Part shown: positions 1 to 10,300 of the stretch, piece after piece
Layout of the letters: each line of letters starts with the position of its first letter
Numbering within the stretch: position 1 is the first letter of the stretch
NCBI GenBank assembly: GCA_023053575.1
Contig: JAKZAP010000017.1
Coordinates: 2,177,501 to 2,241,500, forward strand
Direction: 5' to 3'
Source of the DNA: Branchinecta lynchi
Lineage: Eukaryota; Arthropoda; Branchiopoda; Anostraca; Branchinectidae
DNA length: 64,000 nucleotides
The notes under the pieces: generated by a model
What the model saw: only the letters and a program-made list of their open reading frames with translations
Databases searched by the model: none
What the model was told of the DNA's origin: nothing
Program-made: the position numbers and the translations under genes

Positions 1-79
1 GTGCTTACAGAACGGACGGACGGACAACTTTTGCGATGTCATAGGTATCCCTCCACTTACGTTTTGGGATCCCAAAAAC
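1..79 (-). repeat. End of a dispersed repeat with palindromic terminus TTTTGGGATCCCAAAA
   Basis: The sequence reads ACGGACGGACGGACAAC, a GCGATGTCATAGGTATCCC block, then the palindrome TTTTGGGATCCCAAAA at 64-79. The same blocks recur near 6880-6946 in the same orientation and near 19548 and 42190 on the other strand. It is a truncated copy of that family. Confidence 0.7.
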
Positions 80-303
80 CGGAGACCACCGGTGAGAACT
101 CCCGTGACAAAGAACGCAGCTAGTCTCGAGATAGTCTGAACTTCGTTCTGGAGCAAATAGTGAAAAATAAAAAAATCTCTTTACGCAATCCAAGTAATGC
201 AGTGTATTCAGTTAAATGATACAAAAATAAGTTGTCTTTTCAGTTAAACTTTAATATATAGATATTGGTCACTGCAGAACGGATACGTTAACTACATTTT
301 ATC

Positions 304-349
304 AGAGCCATATTTCGGCCCTTCTTGGCAAGGGTCCTCTTCAGGCTCT
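304..349 (-). ncRNA. Degenerate hammerhead-like motif
   Basis: On the minus strand stem I AGAGC pairs with GCTCT across CTGAAGA, a CCCTT/AAGGG stem II and GAAA. The base at the cleavage position (the H of UH) is G, which hammerheads do not tolerate. This copy is probably inactive. Confidence 0.5.
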
Positions 350-453
350 ATCCGCTCAAGCTAGAAAATAAACAGCAGCCGCATCCAAAATGAAATCGCA
401 GCACCAGCTCTAAATCCAACAAGTTTTAGGAAGAAATTCAGAAAATCAGATAC

Positions 454-832
454 TTAAAGAACCATCGCCACTATTTACTCTTCAACTTACAGTATTTTAA
501 AATATCTAATATTTTAAAACGATGCTGTGCTTTCAATAAATAACCCACGGTTTTGGCTGTTTTAAGCCTTTTCCGAGACCCGTTGACTTGTAGCGAAAAC
601 AGGGCAACAATTCACAGAACCGGCTTTTCTGATCGAAAAACTTCTCGCAGACAAGCGTTGACAGCGTGATAGACAATGAAGGTAGCAAAACATGGCAAGT
701 GAGAAAATCAGCGTGGTTTTGTTAGAGGGGTTAGAATGTACCGTACGAAACTGGAGCCACCGGGTTTCGAAATATATCGTGTGATTATGGAACTAGGCTG
801 CATTAGTATTATAGGTAAGACAGGTCGTTTAA
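454..832 (-). mobile_element. TTAA-flanked short inverted-repeat element, copy 1
   Basis: Bounded by TTAA at 454-457 and 829-832, this copy is in reverse orientation relative to the others. It shares the core (CCCACGGTTTTGGCTG, TTAGAGGGGTTAGAATGTAC) with copies at 3906, 9819, 12877, 18272 and 35953. TTAA flanks suggest a piggyBac-type, non-autonomous element; there is no transposase ORF. Confidence 0.7.
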
Positions 833-1106
833 GGAAAAACCTTTAGTTGTTTTTCCACACTTTCATCCTGCTTGAGTGATAAGATGACCCTTGCCAAGAA
901 GGGCCGAAATATAGCTCCAATGAAATATACCTGACGTATCCGTCTTGCAGTGTAAAGATGATTCGCAGTCAGATAGGGCTGAAGGAATATTCATATACAT
1001 ATACATATACAGGCCACACGTACTATCCATCTCTGACAGGCAATTGGTTTTGAAAGAATAAATTAACTAGAATAGAATAGACTCACCCGTTTTTTTTATT
1101 TTCAAG

Positions 1107-1392
1107 GGAGTTCAACGCGGTCACCCCACCGAAAATCTGGTACTTCCTCAAATGCATCAACCTCCTGCTCGCCGCACGACAAATCCGGTGTGGCTATCCG
1201 ACTCGGATTCTCGGGAATTGTTTTACACGACAGTACAGCATTCCCAATATGTACTCCTTTAAAGGCTTTATGCTGGTTCCATTTTTGTTCGAGATCCGGA
1301 CACTCATGGATTGGGTATTCACTGAAACGACAATGGCCATGTCAGAATGGTTTAAGCTGGAGGTCATTTTCGGAAATATTTTTACACTAAAG
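1107..1392 (+). CDS. Piezo: Piezo exon: anchor region before the outer helix
   Basis: The exon follows a pyrimidine tract and AG at 1105-1106 and ends at AAG before GTGAGT. The first base completes a codon started in an exon outside the window; the remaining 285 bases give 95 residues. The peptide contains [20 protein letters not shown], then [29 protein letters not shown] and a closing [10 protein letters not shown]. This matches the conserved Piezo anchor, where hairpin helices below the pore link the blade/beam to the outer helix. The exon ends in phase 0. Confidence 0.93.
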
Positions 1393-4300
1393 GTGAGTTT
1401 CCAACATATTTCTTTTATTTATCTATTTACTTCAGCCATAGGGAAAATCACACATTATCGATACAGATCACACATAACCACATATCTAAAAAAAAATCAG
1501 CGAGCAAAAAAAATCGAAAGTTCATCATTCCATTTTTTACACAAAGGCAGTGAAAGTTGAAAAATTGGAGTGGAAAGTATTTAGATCAGGTTATTATCTG
1601 ACCTTAAAATTCGGCTTTTTAGCAACAAAACTGTTTCTCGTTTTAGTTAAAACGAAACAGTTATTGTAAGTGACGCGGGCCACATTTATCGAACCAGCAG
1701 TGAGGTTTCAAATGTTTACATAATAAAATGTCATTATATTATGTAGACCACTAGGCCTACTCACATTTCCAGGATATAGTTTTGCAGTTTGGATGGATGT
1801 CCTCATTATAGAGAAGATCCATTCAAGCAACAAAACTACTACAAGACCGAAGGCTGACTGAGTCGTTCCAACTGTGATAAGGCCTCCGATGACTACAAGG
1901 CCAAAGAAAAAAGGTCAAAGACCTGGAAAATACAAGATGAAAAAAACAAAAAGGAATTAAAACATATGAACTAAAGCAGCTTATACCATTGCAGGCGTTA
2001 CAAAAATAGCTGAGTGAAAGATATTACTTACCCGATGAAAATTTTTTCTCAAATATAAGGTTTGAATCCAAGCTGACCATTCATTACGAAAGAAATAGAA
2101 AACCGTGATTTTCGGTTTTTTTTATTGATCAGCTAATTATCCCTCTAGGATGATGTGCGAGGGATAAATCTTTTCTGTTGGTATTGTGTTTGGATTTTAT
2201 GATTTAGTTGTTTGTTTTTCGCTGAGGACGGTTTGCCGGAAGGGCAACCGAAATATCCGAATTTAGATTTATCCCTCGCACATCATCCTAGAGGGATAAT
2301 TAGCTGATCAATAAAAAAAAACCGAAAATCACGGTTTTCTATTTCTTTCAGAATTTATCGCAAAATAGTACTATGAAGTAGTAAGAAAAAGTAGCATGCA
2401 GTACTAACGATGCTACTACATGCTTCTACTTCAAGGCTACCGTGTTACTGCATACTACTATATGCTACTATTAGCAAGACTGGATGCCTATGGCAAGACA
2501 GGATGCTACTGGATACTACTACATAAGATTAGACCATTCTGAGGCACAATAAATGATAGTATTCTTTGCTATTACATAGTATTACATGCAACGTTTTCGT
2601 ACTACTACCCTACTACTACGCAGGCTACAAATTTTTCATCGGGTATCGATGGAATGTTGTACAAGAGACTTCGCCGCGACAAATAAATCAGAAGTAATTT
2701 GTTCAATTGAATTTAGAGGTCTAGGATCTTCGACAGACCGCGGCTCACTTGTCTAGGCCTCATGGGTACAAAAAAGGAAACTCAAATATTTGATTTGATG
2801 TGAAAGACGACTTCAAAATGGAAGCATTTTTAAGTTCGTTCTTTTAAATCTGTCAGTACAAGTAAAAAAAAAATACAGTACTGAGCACAGAGGTGTACTC
2901 GGTTCACTGAGATGCAAGTTATACTGTATATAGTATTAAATATACACATATTTGTCGCGATACGTCTTCAGTTCTCCTCGCCCATGAGGCTCGGCCAAAC
3001 TCAAAATTCTTAAAAATATAAAATTGTTGAATTTAAATTTAAAATTGACGGATACAACATATAATTTTTTTCAATCAAAACCAATTTGGTTATTCTTAAA
3101 TTCAAAGAGTAATAGTTTGGACGAAGTTGATCTCACAACTGGTGTAGACAAGTGAGCACATAGACGGTCGGTAAATTATCCAGTAGTGCGGCACTAAGTT
3201 ACGTACTGAGTAAGTTGTGAACTGAACGAAAAAAGTGCTCCCCAGGCTCGATTTGAACCCACCACCTTCCGCTTACAAGGCCCCAGCTTTACCACGGAGC
3301 TACAGAGGCACATAGTAACAATTTTATTTTTCACCCATCAAAAAGCACATGGCATAGACGGAGTAGGAATAAAGAAAGAAAAGTCCGCAAACCGCTGCAG
3401 TCGCAGGTGGTAAGAGAAGTGATCCGCTGAAGTATGTTCAAAAGCCCCTCTGTAGCTCAGTGGTACAGCACTGGCCTTGCAGGCCGAAATTTGTGGGTTC
3501 AAATCGTGTTAACTAACGTATCTTGTGATACCTTTTGTGTTAACCTGTTCTCCGAGCATCTAATATACTTTTAGCGTGTACCCGAGAGGTTGGTACATAA
3601 AGACTATACCGGTACTCTGATCTTGACCCTCGGAGGGCTTGTTCGTAACTGTTGAGGGGGATGTTCGCACAGTAGGTCCCGGGTCCTACATTCAATAAAC
3701 AGTGTTTAGAAAACACACTTACTTTTAATATTGAAGTTCTGCATACATCGAATACATCTGTCAATCCAGCTCTCCTTAATCAATGTTGACTTGGAACTGA
3801 CTTGTTACTCACTTGCTACTGAATTCTTACTGACTTCCTTGATACAAAATACATTGATCCTTATATACCTGCTCTTACTCTTTGCTTAAATCGTTTACTC
3901 TTTGCTTAAAGGACCTGCCTTACCTATAATACTAAAGCAACCTACTTCCATAATAACTCCATATATTTCTAAACCCGGAAACCCTAATTTCGCACGGTAC
4001 ATTCTAACCCCTCTAACAAAACCACGCTATTTTTCTTACTAGCCGTGTTTTGCTACCTTCGATGTGTATCAAGCTGTCGACGGGTGTCTGCTAGAACCGG
4101 TTATGTAAATTGTTTCCCTCTTTTCGCTACAAATCAACGGGTCTCGGAAAAGGCTTAAAACAGCTAAAACCGTGGGCTATTTGGTGAAAGGACAGTATGG
4201 TTTTAAAGTTCTCAAATATTTTAAACTGAAGAGTATATAGTGCGAGGGGTCCTTTAAATCGTTATCACTCTTGACAGCGTAAAAACAGTCACTGTTGAAA

Positions 4301-7300
4301 ACAAGCGCTGCGTGAGAAAATGCGAAATATGAGAAAAAGGGGCTTTGCGACGAAGATGCCCTTTGCGAGAGTTGTTATATAAACATTTGGAATTAAATAT
4401 TTTGTGTCGCCTGAGTAGCACGTTTGCCTATCAGTTCACTACTTACATAGGGTAATTCGATTCCATGGTCACCAGTGAATTAGTTCGTTCAAGGTCGAGT
4501 CACAATAGTTGCGTTTTGGATCCGGATTCTCCTGGCGAATCCCCTCGCAATTCTCTTATTTCGCGTTTTGGGACTATTCAGATGAAGCGAATTCTCCTTT
4601 TCTTGCGATTTTTTCAGAATCGAGAACGGGAAAAGCCTCGTGGCTCTGCATAGTCGATAAGTTGCTCTGATGATGAATTCTCGATTCTCCTCTCTCCGTC
4701 CTCCTCCATGATTGTCAACAGCATTCGGGTGTTCAATCTGCATGCACACGTACCGGGTTGCGGACGAGCTGCCAAATTAGTGTTTTTGTCAAAAGCGATA
4801 ACGGAGAAGCTATAGAGGAACAAAAACGGCGATTTGTACGAAAATCGAGAATTCAGAACGGAGAATTCAGATCAAATACGAACTATATTTCTGTAGAAAA
4901 TTAAAGAAAAGAGGTTTCCAAAGCCTAAAGGAAATAAATATATTTTTTAGTGCGAAAGGACGATTGAAGCCCGATACCCGCAACAGCGTGGCATGCCCCG
5001 AGGTCCTGCCAACAAATACGGCTTAGGTGGCCTGAAGCTGCTTGGTATCGTTGCCATTATTTGGTTCCCGTTGGTTCTGTTTGCACTTGGCAGCACTGTC
5101 GGTACGCCGAACCCACCTCTAAAGGCTGACGTCACAGTTCAGATTGAATCCTACGAGCCGATATTCCACAGATCGGTGGGGAAACTAAATATGCATGGGT
5201 AAGATGATCTTTGAGCGTGTTCCATCCTACCTTTCAGTTCAATTCAGTTTATTTTCAAAACTGATACAACGGGCAAGCCGATTTGGTGGTTCTCGTCCAT
5301 ATTAACATTAATTATATACAAAAGATAATTCTACACAAGTTTGGATATAACCAAGACTTTTCAAACGAAACACAAAATATTCAAATCTATATACAATTAA
5401 TGATGCGAGTTAAAAAGGTTGACGAAAGCGGGTACAAAACTTCTGAGGTAAAAAGTCGTTGTGTGTTTAATTGGCTGCAATTTGGGTACTGGCTAGGCTA
5501 CCACTCTCTCAGGCTGTACTCTTGCCGCTGAAAAATCAGGGGGAAAATATCACGTAGTGCTGGTGTATTTCAAGATTTTAGTTCCAAACACTGACGAAAG
5601 TTTAGTAACCGTAGTTACTACGCGTGATGTCTCGAACCCTGGCTCTTTGTGGTCAAGGCTGGAACGATTTTTATAGTTTAGAGCTGAATATTATGCCACG
5701 GTCGAAACCGACCAATCACGTTGCAGAGATGCGTAGTTACCACTCTTACTACGCTCCCGAGCATGTTAAGCAAATAGTTACTACTTCGAGAAGGTTGGAG
5801 CAATCAGTTTAGTAACTTTTTACGAGGTTGGAACGAAAATAGTAAGTTCTAAACCATCCAATTAGCGTGCAGACCTTGGTGTGTATAATTTGTTCGCAGT
5901 TCTTTTCTCTTTTTGCGTAATTTCTTGCTTTTTTTACGAGGTTGGAACGAAAATAGTAAGTTCTAAACCATCCAATTAGCGTGTAGACCTTGGTGTGTAT
6001 AATTTGTTCGCAGTTCTTTTCTCTTTTTGCGTAATTTCTTGCTTTTAGATAGGCGCCCACAGAAAGTGAATTCGCGTTCTCCAAGGCGAATTAGACGTCG
6101 CTAACGGAAAAATTGCTTCACATGCAAACATTTCGCGCCGTGCCGTTTCAACACCAAGCCGAATTCTTTTCGCGTCGCCTCAGTTCGCGCCGAGGAAATT
6201 CAGGAAATCAACAAACAACCTGGCCAAAGTAGAATATATAACCATAAAGTGGACTTTTCACCCTGTTGTCGTTCTAGTCCTGAGTACCGTATCCCCGTAT
6301 ACAATATCTAGTCCTGGCGAATTCGTTCACGTATTCATTGCCAATGGTGTCTACTTATCGAATTCGCTGAGCGGCGCAAAAGAACAAAATTCGTTGGCGG
6401 AAAAAATTCGCGTTCCTTTGCCACCTATCTTTTGTGTGTGTTCTACTCACCCGCCGAGAGTAGTGAACTAAGCGACAAAAATGTTCCTCTTGCGGGATTT
6501 GAACGGATTCCAGACGAACTGCTTGTCCTGCGAGAAAATGATTTTCACCATCATGCTCAACATGTCTTCTTACCCCTAAATCAAACATTTAATCAACTTC
6601 AAATGAAACTTTTACTTCTAACCAACTTTCCGGTTTTTGCCGGATTCCCGACGGACTACTTGTCCCGCGAGAAAATGATTGTCACCGTCGTACTCAGCAT
6701 GTCTTCTTACCCGATAATCGACTTAGACATTAGACAATCGACTCACATTGGCTGTTTTAGGCATTAGCTCCCACCCCCAAATATAGGTCTACGAACTCGA
6801 CCTTAACCTTGACCCAAACAATCCTCACACCAAGTTTCATCAAAATAGCTCGTTCCATTCGATAGTTATCGGGCTTACAGACGGACGGACGGACAACTTT
6901 TGCGATGTCATAGGTATCCCTCCACTTTCGTTTTGGGATCCCAAAAACAGATATCCAGTTACATCACTAAGTGCCAGGGGCGTCGCAAGGGGGGGGTGCA
7001 GCACCCCCCCACCTTTTTGAGATTCGGTAAAATTTTGGGCCAGAGGTCCAAAATTTTACTAAAATTGTTCGGTATATTTTCGATTTACGGGGATTCGGTA
7101 GTTATAGAGAATCATAAATAGGCTATCTGTATAAATCTCTTCGGTATAATTGCCAGTATTCGGTAATTATCACGAATTTGGTGAGAGAATTTACTGAAAT
7201 CATTTGGTAATTTTTCGATTCCGGAACTATTCGGTATAATTATGGAGATTCCGTAGTTACACAGACTCCCGAATAAGCTATTGGTTCAAAATTATTCGGT

Positions 7301-10300
7301 ATCATGATTGGGATTCGGTAGTTTATTAAGTATAATTTCCAGGATTAGGAAGTTAACCACGAATCCTGACTTTGTTCCAGTTTCGACGAAAGTATACCGA
7401 ATATAAATATTGTTCGCTAGTCTTTCGATACCAAAACAATTCGGTATAGTAACCGAGATGCGGTGGCTATACAGTATCCCGAACACGCTATCGGTCTAAA
7501 CTTATTCGGTATAATAACTGGGATTCGGTAACTTATTGTTGTAATTGCCAGGATTCGGAAATTACCACGAACCTCGAAACTCAGAAGAGGTGGAGCGAAG
7601 CACTGGTCGCAGACAAAAGGGATGATCTGTGATATCATCGATAGTCCTTACTTTTATTTTGGATCCCAAAAAGAATATTTAATCATAAATATTTCGAAAA
7701 TTCCACCTGCAGCACTTTTCGTAATATTCTCTATTTTGTGGAAGGGCGCGTCATTTGTCGGGGGTTTTAAGCAGGTTTTAGGATTGAGGTTTCGAAACAA
7801 TAAAAGCTAGAATTTGGATAGAAATTAAGTTTGGCAGGAAAAGGAAAACAAAAATTTCGCCTGCGGCGCTCACTTTATGTTATCATAGGTAGTTTATTGA
7901 CTAGACTACAGTTGCTGCTGCTGCCGGAACGTCGCTCCATCCGTTTTCTAAAACTTCTTAGAGTCTTGGTATTTCATCAACGGTAAATGATAGAATTTGT
8001 AAGAGAAGCAGTTAAATTTTAGCCTACAAAAACAAAAAAAATGGATTTCCAAAATTTTCGCTTGCGGCGCTCGATTTAATTTTCTATTGGCTATAATAGA
8101 TAGTAGCTGTTACTGCAATCATGCCCGGCAACATATTCTCCATGTGGGCTTCGCCAAAACTCCGCCTAATAGTTGGCTTATCGTCGTTCCTGCTGTCTTT
8201 TATTGTTACTCTTCCTACGTAATCGTTTCTGTTCCAATTTAAAGCTCGAATTCTTAGTTAGATTCGGTAAAAATTTTGGCTCTGCATCCCCCCACCGAAA
8301 ATGCACTTGCGACGCCCCTGCTAAGTGCTGAACTTCTTTCTCACCAGTCTGACAAAATTTGATGAAAGTGAGATGACTTCTCAGATACCACGACCAGTTA
8401 CCACGGTCGGACCGTAGTATTTGAATATCTGATACCACGATAACTGGCCAGATACCACGATAACTGCAAAAAGACTCTAGACCGTGGTATCAGATACCAT
8501 GGTATCAGCAAAAACGCAACTATTGTATCCCCTGAGCTATATAACTTACGTCCGACCTGTGACGGAGTACGCCAGCTTGCTGCATCATTCTTGGACAGAA
8601 ATACGAGTCCTATGAAGAAAGCCTAAAGACATTGCGTCTGCAAACCCTCTCTGATTGGAGACACGGTCTCCTTGTGAAATTTGGCAGAAAATGTCTGGCC
8701 TCGGATGTGCACCGGTCCATTTTACTCCCTGTGACTATAATAATAAAAAAATATTTATTTATTACCCACTTACATCAAAAAGATTAATAGTGGAGTATAA
8801 ACTTGAAGAAGGAAAAAGAAAAAACGGAAAAAGACGTAAAACAACAACTAGAATCAACAAAACATTAATAAAACAAACGGATCAAACCGTGGTGAGGCGA
8901 CAAACGCCGATACGCTGTTTCTGAGAGCTTTTTCTGTAGATCAGTCAGCTTCTCAGTAATATTCGGAAGATAAAACTTTTTAACTATCTTTCGATTCTTG
9001 TACCACAGAGGAAGATAGAGAAGAAATTTACAGAATCGGAAGTAAGAAGATCGAATATCGCTAATGTCTTTTTTCTTAAATATAGGGTAAAGCCCAGACA
9101 GGTAAAGAACAGAATGATCGGAGAAAGTAGAGTAAAGCTTACCAAGGGCGACACGATTGTCGAGGGGTTGCTCACTCCCAAAAACGATGTACACCAAGTG
9201 GCGCGTGCCGCGGTGCCGAGCCGGTGCCGCGGTGCCGTGTCGGTGCCGTGCCGGTGCCGCGGTGCCGTGCCGGTGCCGTGCCGGTGCCGCGGTGCCGTGC
9301 CGGTGCCGAGCCGGTGCTGTGCCGGTGCCGCGGTGCCGTGCCGGTGCCGAGCCGGTGCCGTGCCGGTGCCGCGGTGCCGTGCCGGTGCCGTGCCGGTGCC
9401 GCCGTGCCGGTGCCGTGCCGGTGCCGAGGTTTTTTTTACTTCAAATTACAGTATTGTGATAAAGCACGATTTCTGATGTACATGTAAACAAATTTCATCA
9501 GATATTGGCCGAGAATGAAGTCGGCAATGTGTGTTGAATACAAGAGCTAGCAGCTCATATGGTACTTGCAAGGCTGGGTCAGAGGATGAAATTTAGGAAT
9601 TTGTAAATTCTTGGGTTTCTTGTGTTTAATTATAAGCCATACCCTTGAAATAAGAATGATTGTGGGCCCTTGGAAATCAAGAGAATGATCTGGTGAGAAG
9701 TATTTTATTTTTGCACTTTAAGGGCACTAGAAATTCATGTGAAAGCAAAACCCTTTAGGCAAAAGTGACTATGGGCTCATGGGGATCACGTAGTTGTATA
9801 TTTTGCTCAAACTAATGCAACCTATAATACTAATGCAACCTACTTCCGTAATCATTACATATATTTCTAAACCCGGAGACCCACGTTTCGTGCGGTACAT
9901 TCTAACCCCTCTAACAAAACCTCGCTGATTTTCTCACTTGCCGTGTTTTGCTACCTTCGATGTGTATCACGCTGTCGACGGTTCGAGACGGTTGCGCGAC
10001 GGTTGTCTGCGAGAATTTTTTCCATCAGGAAAATCGGTTATGCAAATTGTTTCCCTGTTTCGCTAGAAGTCAACGGGGCTCGGAAAAGGCTTAAAACAGC
10101 CAAAACAGTTAGTTATTTATTGAAAGCACAGCATAGTTAAAGTATTCAAATACTTTAAAATACTGTAAGTTGAAGAGTGATTAGTGCGAGGGGTCCTTTA
10201 AGGGAGCTGGAAATTCATTTTGAAGCAAAACCCTTGTTTCACAAATAATCATGGGCTCATGGGGATCATGAAAATATATGTTTTGCTCCAAAGTATTTTC

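Larger units (their letters stand above)
270..952. mobile_element. Inverted-repeat element carrying hammerhead-like segments at both ends, with a nested TTAA element
   Basis: The termini are inverted: CACTGCAGAACGGATACGT at 270 against CACTGCAAGACGGATACGT read inward from 952. Each terminal segment continues into the shared motif CTTGCCAAGAAGGGCCGAAA. The centre is occupied by a TTAA-flanked element (454-832). Related terminal segments lie near 17080-17250, 19389-19505, 36327-36566 and 58617-58787. I infer a Penelope-like or foldback origin from the ribozyme motifs; no ORF is present. Confidence 0.6.
2031..2643 (-). mobile_element. GTAGTA-rich inverted-repeat element interrupted by a palindromic element
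   Basis: Termini are CCCGATGAAAATTTTT at 2031 and AAATTTTTCATCGGG ending at 2643, with TA on each side as a likely target duplication. The body is dense in GTAGTA/TACTAC words. An inverted, uninterrupted copy lies at 37104-37409. About 300 bp near 2045-2350 is absent from that copy and is a later insertion. Confidence 0.7.

Noticed and set aside
1190..1560. Separate small genes starting at internal ATGs within the first Piezo exon
   Set aside because: The Piezo frame and splice sites explain the sequence; the alternative frames run into the intron.
3444..3512. Functional tRNA-Ala gene
   Set aside because: Acceptor and T stems pair poorly and the upstream flank is shared with another copy, so a SINE head is more likely.
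6975..8320. Autonomous hAT transposon
   Set aside because: No transposase ORF; the interior is simple repeated words.
9114..9487. Three overlapping + strand ORFs rich in Pro, Cys, Arg, Ala, Gly
   Set aside because: They are translations of the GGTGCCGTGCC minisatellite, which is open in several frames.
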